Shown here: positions 23,571 through 31,234 of the stretch, in pieces | Position numbering within the stretch: the stretch's first letter is position 1 | How the letters are laid out: each line of letters starts with the position of its first letter | Assembly: GCA_035720425.1 (NCBI GenBank) | Contig: DASTOB010000120.1 | Location: 1-64,000, forward strand | Origin: DASTOB01 sp035720425 | Lineage (GTDB): Bacteria; Chloroflexota; Limnocylindria; Limnocylindrales; CSP1-4 | Direction of reading: 5' to 3' | DNA length: 64,000 nucleotides | Program-made: the position numbers and the translations under genes | The notes under the pieces: model-generated | Told to the model about the DNA's origin: nothing | Databases searched by the model: none | The model's input: only the letters and a program-made list of their open reading frames with translations

Positions 23571-24074
23571 CTACTCCCGCGCCGGTCTCTCGACCGCGAC
23601 CGAATCGCCGGTCGCCACGGGTCCCTCGGCAACGACGCTCGCGTACCACCGCGAGTCCTGCGGATTCGTCTTGGGCGAGATGCGGGCAATGCGCCGCTCG
23701 ACGAACCAGTGTGCGATCGTCTGACACGGCGCGGCGTGGGCGGTGAGCTCGAGGACAAGCCCATCCGCGCCGATCACGAGGCGATCGCCGGCGCGCAACC
23801 CGCCGAGCTCGATGCCCTCGAGGGTCAGGTTCTCGCCGAACGCGCCGGGGAACGCGCGGTGACCGTCGGCCGCAACGCGGGCGATCGACTCGACGGAGAA
23901 GAGACTGACCGCCTGGTCGTGCCCGCCATGCGTCGGCTCCGGCTCGGCGTGCGCGTCCGTATCGAGGCCACCGGCGCCGACCCACGCGCGCGGAATCGGA
24001 CGCTTCGGGACGCCGCCGGGCGAGACGTTGACCGAGGCGATGCGACCTACCGTTCGGGTTTTTGCGTGCTCCAC
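23571..24074 (-). CDS. MOSC-domain protein
   Basis: 167 residues. R-I-A-S-V-N-V-S-P-G-G-V-P-K at the N-terminus, F-P-G-A-F-G-E-N-L-T-L-E-G-I and L-R-A-G-D-R-L-V-I-G, plus the conserved Cys in A-A-P-C-Q-T-I, are the MOSC pattern (molybdenum cofactor sulphurase C-terminal domain). Such proteins handle sulphur or bind molybdenum cofactor; stand-alone bacterial ones include YiiM-like detoxifying reductase partners. It interrupts the leucine cluster but has its own leaderless-type promoter: GTG 24074 follows TACGAT by 6 bases. Confidence 0.83.
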   Translation of the reverse strand: MEHAKTRTVGRIASVNVSPGGVPKRPIPRAWVGAGGLDTDAHAEPEPTHGGHDQAVSLFSVESIARVAADGHRAFPGAFGENLTLEGIELGGLRAGDRLVIGADGLVLELTAHAAPCQTIAHWFVERRIARISPKTNPQDSRWYASVVAEGPVATGDSVAVERPARE

Positions 24075-24080
24075 GCGCGG

Positions 24081-24086
24081 ATCGTA
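24081..24086 (-). promoter_or_regulatory. -10 box of the MOSC gene
   Basis: TACGAT on the minus strand, then CCGCGC and GTG 24074. Located inside the 17-bp gap after the lipoprotein gene and its last codons, so the MOSC and liuC genes can be transcribed separately from the upstream operon. Confidence 0.5.
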
Positions 24087-24091
24087 CCGGT

Positions 24092-24634
24092 TCAGGGCTC
24101 GACGAGGACCTCGATCGAGACCTCGAGGTCGTGTGCCTCGCCGCCACAGTCGCCGAGGTAGGCATCGAAGCGGGCGCTGATCCGCCACCGGCCGGCGGGA
24201 AGGCTGAGCACGCGATCCTGGTACCAGGCGAGGTCGAACCCGACGCCGGGCTCGTCGGAAATCGCACCCGACTTGGCGAATGCGACCGCAACCGGTTGGC
24301 CCGCGACGACATCGGTCGACAGGCACGGCATGTCCATGCCGCCCTCCATGCCCCGGCGCCCGCCGATCTCCTCGATCCGGAACCCCACCGGGCTCGCGGC
24401 GTGGAAGACCCGCTCGCCCGCCTTCGGCCCCAGGTACGTGTAGGTCGTCAGCACCGCGATGGGCTGGCCCGCGCGGTAGATCGACCGCTCGAGTGTCATC
24501 GTCAGGGCGAACGTCGCGTCGCGGGCGGTGTCGGACGGCGCGATGGGAACGAACGTGTTCGGGCTGGCGTTCCCGGCGCACGCCGCGACCGCGAGCACGG
24601 CGCCGAGCACGGCAGCGAGACGGACCCGATGCAT
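24092..24634 (-). CDS. Lipoprotein, hypothetical
   Basis: 180 residues. Signal peptide with lipobox A-V-A-A-C at about residues 16-20, then a secreted beta-rich domain (A-L-T-M-T-L-E-R-S-I-Y-R-A-G-Q-P-I, T-Y-T-Y-L-G-P, W-R-I-S-A-R-F-D-A). The pattern of a fibronectin/intermolecular Ig-like domain on a lipid anchor is suggestive but no named family is recognised. Two Cys in the mature part could pair. ATG 24634 overlaps the carboxyltransferase stop by one base (TGATG), so it belongs to the liuB operon although its link with leucine metabolism is unclear. Confidence 0.7.
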   Translation of the reverse strand: MHRVRLAAVLGAVLAVAACAGNASPNTFVPIAPSDTARDATFALTMTLERSIYRAGQPIAVLTTYTYLGPKAGERVFHAASPVGFRIEEIGGRRGMEGGMDMPCLSTDVVAGQPVAVAFAKSGAISDEPGVGFDLAWYQDRVLSLPAGRWRISARFDAYLGDCGGEAHDLEVSIEVLVEP

Positions 24635-26241
24635 CACATCCGGAAGACGCCGAAGCGTGTCTCCGGGATCCTTGCGTGGAGGGCTGCCTCGATGCCGAGG
24701 CTCACCACCCGCCGCGTCTCGAGCGGATCGATGATCCCGTCGTCCCACAGCCGCGCCGTCGCGAAGTACGGGTTGCCCTCTCGCTCGTACGTGTCGAGGA
24801 TCGGCGCCTCGAACGCGTCGCGTTCCGCGTCGCTTGCCCAGCCACCGCGGACCGTCGACAGGACGCGCGCCGCCTGGGCGCCGCCCATCACGCTGATCCG
24901 GGCGTTCGGCCAGGTCCACAGGAAGCGCGGTCCGTAGGCTCGTCCCGCCATCGCGTAGTTCCCGGCCCCGAAGCTGCCGCCGACGATGACGGTGAACTTC
25001 GGCACCTCCGCGCACGCCACGGCGGTGACGAGCTTGGCCCCGTCCTTCGCGATGCCCCCGGCCTCGTACTCGCGGCCGACCATGAAGCCGGTGATGTTCT
25101 GGAGGAACACGAGCGGGATGCGCCGCTGCGCGGCGAGCTCGATGAAGTGGGCGCCCTTGAGGGCCGACTGGCTGAACAGGATGCCGTCGTTGGCGAGGAT
25201 CGCGACCGGGTAGCCGTCGAGATGGGCGAAGCCGGTCACGAGGGTCTCGCCGTAGAGCGGCTTGAACTCGTGGAAGCGACTCCCGTCGACGAGGCGGGCG
25301 ATGAGTTCGCGGACGTCGACCGAGCGGCGTGGGTCGGCCGACACGGCGGCGTACAGCCCGGCCGGGCCGGTCGCGTTGACGGCGGGGTCCTCCGGCGGGC
25401 GGCGCTCCCACGGCGGGGTCGGGGGCCGACGCTCCAGGTGCCGAACGATCGAGCGCCCGAGCGCGATCGCGTGCTCGTCGTCGAGCGCCTCGTGGTCGGC
25501 CACCCCGGACGTCCGGGCGTGGACGTCCGCCCCGCCGAGGTCCTCGGCGCTCACATCCTCACCGGTGGCCGCCTTCACGAGCGGCGGGCCGCCGAGGAAG
25601 ATCGTGCCGGTGCCGCGGACGATGACCGTCTCGTCACTCATCGCCGGGACGTACGCGCCGCCGGCGGTGGAGCTGCCCATGACGAGCGCGACCTGCGGGA
25701 TCCCGGCGGCCGACATCCGCGCCTGGTTGTAGAAGATGCGCCCGAAGTGCTCGCGGTCCGGGAAGACGTCCGCCTGGAGCGGCAGGTAGGCGCCGCCGCT
25801 GTCGACCAGGTAGACGCACGGGAGTCGGTTCTCGAGGGCGATCTCCTGGGCGCGCAGGTGTTTCTTGACCGTGATCGGGAAGTACGTCCCACCCTTCACC
25901 GTGGCGTCGTTGGCGACGACCACGCACATCGTCTGCTCGATCCGGCCGATGCCGGTCACGATGCCGGCACCGGGCGCCTCGTCGTCGTACAGGCCGTTCG
26001 CCGCGAGGGCGCTCAGCTCGAGGAACGGTGCGCCGGGATCGATCAGGCGGTCGATCCGCTCGCGCACGGGCAGCTTGCCGCGCTCGCGGTGGCGCTCGAT
26101 CGAGCGGTCGTCGCCCCCCGCGCCGCGTGCCGTCAGCGCCTCCGTCCTCGCCCGGAGCTCCGCGACGAGGGCCGACATCGCCGCGTGGTTGGCGCGCGCC
26201 TCCGGGCTCGCAGGGTCCAGCCGGCTGCGCAGGACGGGCAT
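24634..26241 (-). CDS. liuB: 3-Methylcrotonyl-CoA carboxylase beta (carboxyltransferase)
   Basis: 535 residues, the typical length of MccB/LiuB. Two crotonase-like carboxyltransferase halves: G-R-I-E-Q-T-M-C-V-V-V-A-N-D and Y-L-V-D-S-G-G-A-Y-L-P in the N half; Q-N-I-T-G-F-M-V-G, G-G-S-F-G-A-G-N-Y-A-M and N-A-R-I-S-V-M-G-G-A-Q-A-A in the C half. The F-M-V-G-x-E-Y-E-A-G-G-I-A-K-x-G-A-K pattern separates methylcrotonyl-CoA from propionyl-CoA carboxylases. Transfers CO2 from carboxybiotin of the 20658 protein. First gene of the leucine cluster; ATG 26241. Confidence 0.92.
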   Translation of the reverse strand: MPVLRSRLDPASPEARANHAAMSALVAELRARTEALTARGAGGDDRSIERHRERGKLPVRERIDRLIDPGAPFLELSALAANGLYDDEAPGAGIVTGIGRIEQTMCVVVANDATVKGGTYFPITVKKHLRAQEIALENRLPCVYLVDSGGAYLPLQADVFPDREHFGRIFYNQARMSAAGIPQVALVMGSSTAGGAYVPAMSDETVIVRGTGTIFLGGPPLVKAATGEDVSAEDLGGADVHARTSGVADHEALDDEHAIALGRSIVRHLERRPPTPPWERRPPEDPAVNATGPAGLYAAVSADPRRSVDVRELIARLVDGSRFHEFKPLYGETLVTGFAHLDGYPVAILANDGILFSQSALKGAHFIELAAQRRIPLVFLQNITGFMVGREYEAGGIAKDGAKLVTAVACAEVPKFTVIVGGSFGAGNYAMAGRAYGPRFLWTWPNARISVMGGAQAARVLSTVRGGWASDAERDAFEAPILDTYEREGNPYFATARLWDDGIIDPLETRRVVSLGIEAALHARIPETRFGVFRM

Positions 26242-26261
26242 ATCCCAATCATTGTGCCGCC

Positions 26262-26882
26262 TCAGGCTGAGCCGGGGCGTCCCCGGCTCGCGGCGCCCGC
26301 CGCCGCGACTGCGCCGCCGAAGAGTGCGGCCGCGACGAGCACGCCGCGGGCCGTGAACTCGCCTCCGTCGCAGCCGGCAGCCACCGGTCCTCCAGGTCCC
26401 CCGAGCGGACGTGCGGCGTCCGCCTCGGACACGACCCGGTAGTCCATGCCGGCGGCCGTCTCGAAGGCGAGCCAACACCGGGTCTCGGTATTCAGGATCA
26501 GCGCGAAGAGCGAGCCTCCTGCGAGGACAGCCGCGGCCATCGCCGCTAGCCACGAAGTGGGGCGGCTTGCAGGCGGAGCGGCGCGTGCCGCCACGAGAAA
26601 CAAGAGCGCCGGCACGACGATCGGCATCGTCGCGACGGAGAGGACGCTTACCGGGATGCACGATCCCGCCGCGGCGACGAGTGCGGCGCGGCTGCGCCGG
26701 GCGACGCCGATCGCGCCGATGACCGCGGGTCCCAGCATGATCAGGCCCAGGACAAGCCAGTGTGGGATCGCTTCGGCCGGCTCGGTGCGGCCCGCCTGTG
26801 CAGCCACCACGGCAGGGACGAGCGCGATCACGACGCTGCCGCCGATCGCGGCGACGCCAGGGGACCGGAGCGAGTCCACCAT
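26262..26882 (-). CDS. Integral membrane protein, hypothetical
   Basis: 206 residues with about five hydrophobic helices (near residues 10-30, 42-62, 70-100, 112-132, 180-200) and a short extracytoplasmic segment containing E-T-R-C-W-L-A and G-C-D-G-G. Not recognised. ATG 26882 is preferred over TTG 26903 because A-G-G-A-G lies 6 bases upstream of it. A TTGACA/TATGAA promoter and a perfect 9-bp-arm palindrome precede it; that palindrome resembles the one before the GbsR-like gene, so the GbsR-like protein is the likely repressor. Confidence 0.7.
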   Translation of the reverse strand: MVDSLRSPGVAAIGGSVVIALVPAVVAAQAGRTEPAEAIPHWLVLGLIMLGPAVIGAIGVARRSRAALVAAAGSCIPVSVLSVATMPIVVPALLFLVAARAAPPASRPTSWLAAMAAAVLAGGSLFALILNTETRCWLAFETAAGMDYRVVSEADAARPLGGPGGPVAAGCDGGEFTARGVLVAAALFGGAVAAAGAASRGRPGSA

Positions 26883-26889
26883 CGTTTCT

Positions 26890-26911
26890 CCTGCTACTCC
26901 CAAGTAGCAGG
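26890..26911. promoter_or_regulatory. Operator-like palindrome of the membrane protein gene
   Basis: CCTGCTACT (26890-26898) and AGTAGCAGG (26903-26911), perfect 9-bp arms with 4 bases between. It lies just downstream of the -10 box, over the expected start of transcription and next to the ribosome-binding site. Its core TGCTACTC-N5-TAGCA recurs at 27884-27901. Confidence 0.7.
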
Positions 26912-26941
26912 TTCATACGCCTATAAACGTGATCCTGTCAA
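26912..26941 (-). promoter_or_regulatory. Sigma-70-type promoter of the membrane protein gene
   Basis: Minus strand TTGACA (26941 to 26936), 18-bp spacer, TATGAA (26917 to 26912). One of the few promoters in the window with a consensus -35, followed directly by the palindrome at 26890-26911. Confidence 0.65.
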
Positions 26942-26982
26942 GTCGCACGTTTTGGGATCGACGGGGGCAGAGCCTGGTCCGT

Positions 26983-27025
26983 TTGACGCGCGTCGAGAGG
27001 CATGTGATGATGCAAACGTCATCAC
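26983..27025 (+). promoter_or_regulatory. Promoter and operator of the XRE/nucleotidyltransferase pair
   Basis: TTGACG (26983-26988), 17 bp, GATGAT (27006-27011). The inverted repeat GTGATGA (27004-27010) / TCATCAC (27019-27025) covers the -10 box and the expected start site, fitting autorepression by the XRE protein. Confidence 0.6.
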
Positions 27026-27053
27026 GCGCCAGACAGCAATCGGAGTCGTTCGT

Positions 27054-27380
27054 ATGTCCATGGCCAGCCGGATGCTCCGTCACGCGAGGCGGCGAGCGCG
27101 ACTCACTCAGCGCCAGCTCGCGGCGAAGACCGGGATCCCGCAGGAGACGATCGCCCGGATCGAGGCCGGGCGGGCGGATCCTCGGGTGACCACGCTCGAT
27201 CGACTCCTCGAGGGCTGTGGCTACGGCCTCGAGCACCTCCCGCGGCTCGGGATCGGGATCGATCGGACGGTGATCCGGAGCCTGCTCGACATGACGCCGA
27301 GCCAGCGCCTCGAGCTCGCGATGAAGAACGATCAGCACTTCGTCGAGTTGCGGCGATCCATCAAGCGTGTCGCCGAATGA
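27054..27380 (+). CDS. XRE-family HTH regulator, probable antitoxin
   Basis: 108 residues. A clear Cro/C1 helix-turn-helix spans about residues 8-60: A-R-R-R-A-R-L-T-Q-R-Q-L-A, G-I-P-Q-E-T-I-A-R-I-E-A-G and T-L-D-R-L-L-E-G-C-G. The C-terminal 45 residues (T-P-S-Q-R-L-E-L-A-M-K-N, H-F-V-E-L-R-R-S-I) are typical of regulators paired with nucleotidyltransferase-like proteins. The stop overlaps the start of the downstream gene (ATGA). ATG 27054 was taken as the start; ATG 27060 is also possible. Confidence 0.85.
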   Translation: MSMASRMLRHARRRARLTQRQLAAKTGIPQETIARIEAGRADPRVTTLDRLLEGCGYGLEHLPRLGIGIDRTVIRSLLDMTPSQRLELAMKNDQHFVELRRSIKRVAE

Positions 27381-27883
27381 GTGAGCACCCGTCCCTCCAG
27401 GCCGACGCGATTCTGCGGAGTCTCCTCGATCACGATGTTGCGTTCATCCTCATCGGTGGCCTCGCTGGGCAGGTACACGGGTCGACTTCGCTGACCGGCG
27501 ATGTGGACGTCTGCCACGCGACGGACCGCGAGAACCTCGACCGGCTTGCCGCAGCGATCGAGGTCATGGCGGCGATACGCCGAGGCATGCCCGAGGGCAT
27601 CCACCCTCCGCTCGATGCTCGTGCCCTCCGCGCAGGTGACGTGTTCACCCTCACGACTCGATTCGGGGACCTCGACCTCCTTGCGCATCCAGACCCTGGG
27701 CTCGATTACGCGGCGCTCGCCGCCTCAGCGGTCGAGGCTGAGATCCTCGGAGTGCCCGTCCGCGCCGCGTCGCTCGACGATCTCATCACGATGAAGCGGG
27801 CCGCGGGTCGGCCAAAGGACCGGGTCGAGCTCGAGATCCTCGGTGCGCTGCGCGAGGAGATCGACCGGCGGCCGACGCGATAG
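27377..27883 (+). CDS. Nucleotidyltransferase-like protein, probable toxin partner
   Basis: 168 residues with the polymerase-beta-like fold of AbiEii/MNT-type proteins. I-L-I-G-G-L-A-G-Q-V-H-G-S-T-S-L-T-G-D-V gives the G-G helix and D-V-D active-site acids (T-G-D-V-D-V), a third Asp being in G-D-L-D-L-L; S-L-D-D-L-I-T-M-K-R-A-A-G-R-P-K-D is the usual C-terminal signature. With the overlapping XRE gene it resembles type II/IV nucleotidyltransferase toxin-antitoxin modules that modify tRNA or protein. Whether it is toxic cannot be told from sequence. Confidence 0.78.
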   Translation: MSEHPSLQADAILRSLLDHDVAFILIGGLAGQVHGSTSLTGDVDVCHATDRENLDRLAAAIEVMAAIRRGMPEGIHPPLDARALRAGDVFTLTTRFGDLDLLAHPDPGLDYAALAASAVEAEILGVPVRAASLDDLITMKRAAGRPKDRVELEILGALREEIDRRPTR

Positions 27884-27902
27884 TGCTACTCTCGCATAGC
27901 AC
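27883..27902. promoter_or_regulatory. Operator-like palindrome of the GbsR-like gene
   Basis: GTGCTA (27883-27888) and TAGCAC (27897-27902) with 8 bases between, ending 3 bases before ATG 27906. It contains TACTCT (27887-27892), a likely -10. The inner 18 bp match 26892-26909 in TGCTACTC and TAGCA, so both sites probably bind the same regulator. Confidence 0.65.
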
Positions 27903-27905
27903 GTT

Positions 27906-28646
27906 ATGAGCGCCGAGCCAACCGCCGCTTCACCCATCGAACGCCCCACGTCCCCGGCCGAGCAGATCCGCCTCCGCCTCGCCGACGCGTGGGGCGAGAT
28001 GGGCGCTGCCTGGGGCGTCGCCCCGGCCATCGCGCGCGTGCACGCCTACCTCATGGCCCGCCAGGAGCCGCTCACCGAGCGCGAGGTGCGCGAGGCGCTT
28101 GGGCTGTCGCATCGCGCGGCCAGCCTTGCACTCGCCGAGGCGGAGTCGTGGGGCATCGTCGAGCGGGTCGAGGAGCCCCGCCGAGTCGGTCGACGCGGGC
28201 CGGCCGGTGCGGCCTACCGCGCCGTCGGCGATCACTGGCGCTGGTTCGGCCGAGTCGTCGCCGAGCGCAAGATCCGTGAGGGTGACCCGATTCTGTCGGT
28301 CCTCGAGCAGACCGCCGCCGACGCCGACGCGGCGGTGGCGCGCGATCCCGACGACGCCGACCTCGCGGCCCTTCGGCGGTGGCTCAGCGCGTTCCTCGTG
28401 TTCGTCCGCCTGTTCGACCGCGCGGTGGGCCTCGTGCCGCAACTCGAACCGCGGGAGCTGGAGCGCGGCCTCGAGCTGCTTGGCGACGTGCCGGATGAAA
28501 CGATCCTGCGCCTGTTCCACCTGCTCGGATCGCTCGAGGACCGCGACGTGATCGAGCTGGTCGATGCGGTCAGCCGGCTGTCGCCGACGGCGGCGCGACG
28601 GGCGACGCGGCTGATGTCCGGGGTTGTGCGAACCGTCGGCCGCTGA
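27906..28646 (+). CDS. GbsR/MarR-type transcriptional regulator
   Basis: 246 residues. The N half is a winged helix of the GbsR kind: W-G-E-M-G-A-A-W-G-V-A-P-A-I-A-R-V-H-A-Y-L, L-T-E-R-E-V-R-E-A-L-G-L-S-H-R-A-A-S and W-G-I-V-E-R-V-E-E-P-R-R-V-G-R-R-G. The C half is helical and may bind a ligand. GbsR regulators respond to small molecules such as choline; here the target is probably the membrane protein at 26262, plus its own gene, judging by the two matching palindromes. Short predicted leader (about 8 bases). Confidence 0.83.
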   Translation: MSAEPTAASPIERPTSPAEQIRLRLADAWGEMGAAWGVAPAIARVHAYLMARQEPLTEREVREALGLSHRAASLALAEAESWGIVERVEEPRRVGRRGPAGAAYRAVGDHWRWFGRVVAERKIREGDPILSVLEQTAADADAAVARDPDDADLAALRRWLSAFLVFVRLFDRAVGLVPQLEPRELERGLELLGDVPDETILRLFHLLGSLEDRDVIELVDAVSRLSPTAARRATRLMSGVVRTVGR

Positions 28647-28663
28647 GTCCGGCAGACGTGAAA

Positions 28664-28692
28664 CGGCCCCGGGCGCGGTGCGCCCGGGGCCG
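28664..28692. terminator. GC-rich bidirectional terminator hairpin
   Basis: Perfect 13-bp arms CGGCCCCGGGCGC (28664-28676) and GCGCCCGGGGCCG (28680-28692) with a 3-base loop, flanked by AAA on the left and no T-run on the right. It lies between the convergent GbsR-like and secreted-protein genes. Confidence 0.75.
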
Positions 28693-28709
28693 ACTACCTG
28701 ATCGCCCGG

Positions 28710-29396
28710 TCAGTTGTTCACGTGCTCCGACCAGGTCACCTGGCTCATGTATGCCCAATCGAACGTCGTCGAGATGACCTCCGCGGCGTTGACGGAGCCG
28801 GTCGCCTGACGCTCCTTGCCTCGGTAGTTGTAGTGACCGTTGAACTCCGAGGGGATCTGGTAGCTGCCGCTGCCCCGGAAGCTGGCGAGCGGACCGGAAG
28901 CCGAGACCTCGACGACGAGGGTGCCGCTGACGAAGGCGGGGTCGCCGTAGATACCGTTGCATTCGTCGACCGTCTCGGTGAACAGGTCGACCGTGCCCGT
29001 CGCGGTTCCGGATTCGAGGCGCCGCGAGAACTCGATCGTCAGGTCGTAGGCGTAACCCCACGTTCGGGTGCCGAGGAAGCCGTAGAACTCCTCGCCGGGT
29101 GTCGTGTCGGTCGGCACCGCTGCGGCCGACGGCTTGCCTGTGCCCTTGACGACCGTCTCCTCGGTCGCCGGCTCGCACAGGACCCACTCGCCGGACTCCT
29201 GGTAGATGTCGCCGAATCCGCCGTAGGAGGAATCCTCCCCGAGGAACACGTACCCGTAGGTCGTCCCGTCGTACCACTCGCCGTAGATCGATTCGCCGGA
29301 GCCGCTCTGATTGGACACGTTCGGCCCGGCGGCGACCGGCGCCGCCACCGCGAGCGCCAGCAACGCTGCCATCGGCAGGACCATGAACCGTCGCAT
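28710..29396 (-). CDS. Secreted hypothetical protein
   Basis: 228 residues. Signal peptide (basic M-R-R-F, hydrophobic core, A-P-V-A-A-G cleavage region about residue 23). The mature part is acidic and rich in Gly, Ser, Tyr and Thr, with beta-strand-like alternation (Y-G-Y-V-F-L-G-E-D, G-S-G-S-Y-Q-I-P-S-E-F-N-G) and two Cys. Likely an extracellular or cell-surface beta-sandwich. Shine-Dalgarno A-A-G-G-G-A-G precedes ATG 29396. No family recognised. Confidence 0.7.
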   Translation of the reverse strand: MRRFMVLPMAALLALAVAAPVAAGPNVSNQSGSGESIYGEWYDGTTYGYVFLGEDSSYGGFGDIYQESGEWVLCEPATEETVVKGTGKPSAAAVPTDTTPGEEFYGFLGTRTWGYAYDLTIEFSRRLESGTATGTVDLFTETVDECNGIYGDPAFVSGTLVVEVSASGPLASFRGSGSYQIPSEFNGHYNYRGKERQATGSVNAAEVISTTFDWAYMSQVTWSEHVNN

Positions 29397-29698
29397 CGCA
29401 TCTCCCTTGTACTGTCGGCCGTGGCTTCGACCGGCTGAAGGGTCGACCTCGGTTGTCTGACAGACGCGCCAGGGAGCAAGGTGTGTCGGGTGCGGCGGTG
29501 TCGGTCAATTGACGCGGGGCGGGCGTCACCGCGGACGCCTCCCGAACGTCGGAATGTGTCCGGACCGGCCCGCTCTAGCCCTCGGAAACGCTCGTGCGAT
29601 AATCGTCGTGCGCGATCGCGGCCGACTCGAACGGGCGACGACCCCGGGGCCAGTTGGGCCGGCGAGCACGCGACCACAGCCGGAGTACCAGGCACGCC
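29397..29698. other. Divergent intergenic region with pdxS promoter
   Basis: 302 bp without a gene. GATAAT at 29598-29603 is the best -10 candidate for pdxS, giving a leader of about 90 bases. Two short perfect palindromes, GTCTGACAGAC (29455-29465) and GTCAATTGAC (29504-29513), could be regulator sites for either side. No riboswitch structure was recognised. Confidence 0.45.
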
Positions 29699-30586
29699 AT
29701 GACCGTCGAAACGTCGACCTGGGCGACGAAGAAGGGTCTCGCCCAGATGCTCAAGGGCGGCGTCATCATGGACGTCGTCACGCCCGAACAAGCGAAGATC
29801 GCGGAGGAGGCCGGGGCGGTTGCCGTCATGGCCCTCGAGCGCGTTCCGGCCGACATTCGAGCGGCCGGCGGTGTCGCCCGGATGAGCGATCCGTCGATGA
29901 TCGAGGGGATCATGCAGGCCGTGACCATCCCGGTCATGGCCAAGGCCCGGATCGGCCACTTCGTCGAGGCCCAGGTCCTCGAGGCCCTCGGCGTCGACTA
30001 CATCGACGAGTCCGAGGTGCTCACCCCGGCCGACGAAACGAACCACATCGACAAGCACGCCTTCAAGGTCCCGTTCGTGTGCGGATGCCGGAACCTCGGC
30101 GAGGCCCTCCGCCGCATCAACGAGGGGGCCGCGATGATGCGAACGAAGGGCGAGGCCGGAACGGGCAACATCGTCGAGGCCGTTCGCCAGCTGCGTGACG
30201 TGCTCGGCGAGATCCGGCGACTCGAATCGATGCGCGAGGACGAGCTGTTCGTCGCCGCCAAGGAGCTCGGGGCGCCGTACGAGCTCGTCCGGCAGGTGGC
30301 CGCGGACGGGAAGCTCCCGGTCGTCAACTTCGTCGCCGGTGGCATCTCGACCCCGGCGGACGCGGCGCTCGTCATGCAGCTCGGCGCCGAGGGCGTTTTC
30401 GTCGGGTCGGGGATCTTCAAGAGCGAGGATCCGGCCCGGATGGCCACCGCGATCGTCCAGGCGACGACCCACTTCGACAACCCGGCGATCATCGCCGACG
30501 TCTCAAAGGGCCTGGGAGCCCCGATGCGTGGGATCGCCCTCGAGGCGATCCCGGAGGGAGAGCGGCTCGCCGTTCGCGGCTGGTAA
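29699..30586 (+). CDS. pdxS: Pyridoxal 5'-phosphate synthase subunit PdxS
   Basis: 295 residues, full length and highly conserved. G-L-A-Q-M-L-K-G-G-V-I-M-D-V carries the substrate Lys region, I-P-V-M-A-K-A-R-I-G-H-F-V-E-A-Q the second catalytic Lys, and N-F-V-A-G-G-I-S-T-P-A-D-A-A-L and G-V-F-V-G-S-G-I-F-K the phosphate loops. It condenses ribose 5-phosphate, glyceraldehyde 3-phosphate and ammonia to PLP in the deoxyxylulose-independent route, using ammonia from PdxT. ATG 29699 is the conserved start; an earlier in-frame Met at 29654 adds unrelated residues. Confidence 0.97.
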   Translation: MTVETSTWATKKGLAQMLKGGVIMDVVTPEQAKIAEEAGAVAVMALERVPADIRAAGGVARMSDPSMIEGIMQAVTIPVMAKARIGHFVEAQVLEALGVDYIDESEVLTPADETNHIDKHAFKVPFVCGCRNLGEALRRINEGAAMMRTKGEAGTGNIVEAVRQLRDVLGEIRRLESMREDELFVAAKELGAPYELVRQVAADGKLPVVNFVAGGISTPADAALVMQLGAEGVFVGSGIFKSEDPARMATAIVQATTHFDNPAIIADVSKGLGAPMRGIALEAIPEGERLAVRGW

Positions 30587-30598
30587 GGCGCCCCGCGG

Positions 30599-31234
30599 AT
30601 GAAGATCGGCGTCCTCGCACTTCAAGGGGCGTTCCGCGAACACCTGGATGTTCTCGCGGCTCTCGGTGTTGCCGGCGTTCCGGTTCGGCTGCCGGGCGAC
30701 CTGGCCGACGTTGCCGGCCTCATCATCCCGGGTGGCGAGAGCACGACGATGCGCCGGCTCATCGAGCGCTGGGGGCTCGCGCAGCCGATCGTCGATCTCG
30801 CCGAGCGCGGCGCCCCCGTGTTCGGGACGTGCGCCGGGATGATCGTGCTCGCCCGCGAGATCGCCGGGGAGCCGCCGATCCTGCCGCTGCTGGACGTGAC
30901 CGTCGCGCGCAACGCGTTCGGCCGACAGCTCGACTCGTTCGAGGCGGATCTCGCCGTCCCGGTCCTCGGCGATCGGCCGGTCCACGGTGTGTTCATCCGG
31001 GCACCGGTGGTCGAGCGCACGGGCCCCGGCGTGGACGTGCTGGCGCGTCTCGACGATGGCCGCGTCGTCGCCGTCCGCGAGCGGAATCTCATTGCCACCG
31101 CATTCCATCCCGAGCTTGCCGGCGAGACCCGCTTCCATCGCCTCGTTGCGACGATGGCCTCCGAGCACGACGACCCGGGCGAGGGATCCGGACGCCGGCC
31201 GCATCCCACACGTCGGGCGCGGCAGGCGACATGA
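30599..31234 (+). CDS. pdxT: Pyridoxal 5'-phosphate synthase glutaminase subunit PdxT
   Basis: 211 residues, class I glutamine amidotransferase. G-V-L-A-L-Q-G-A-F-R-E-H, I-I-P-G-G-E-S-T-T and the nucleophile Cys in F-G-T-C-A-G-M-I; His and Glu of the triad in A-T-A-F-H-P-E-L. It supplies ammonia to PdxS. The C-terminus is about 15 residues longer than usual and basic (R-R-P-H-P-T-R-R-A-R), running into the next gene with an ATGA overlap. Confidence 0.95.
   Translation: MKIGVLALQGAFREHLDVLAALGVAGVPVRLPGDLADVAGLIIPGGESTTMRRLIERWGLAQPIVDLAERGAPVFGTCAGMIVLAREIAGEPPILPLLDVTVARNAFGRQLDSFEADLAVPVLGDRPVHGVFIRAPVVERTGPGVDVLARLDDGRVVAVRERNLIATAFHPELAGETRFHRLVATMASEHDDPGEGSGRRPHPTRRARQAT

Noticed and set aside
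24635..26231. Minus-strand second frame through the carboxyltransferase gene upstream of the lipoprotein
   Set aside because: Overlaps liuB in another frame; only the part after ATG 24634 has signal peptide and protein-like composition.
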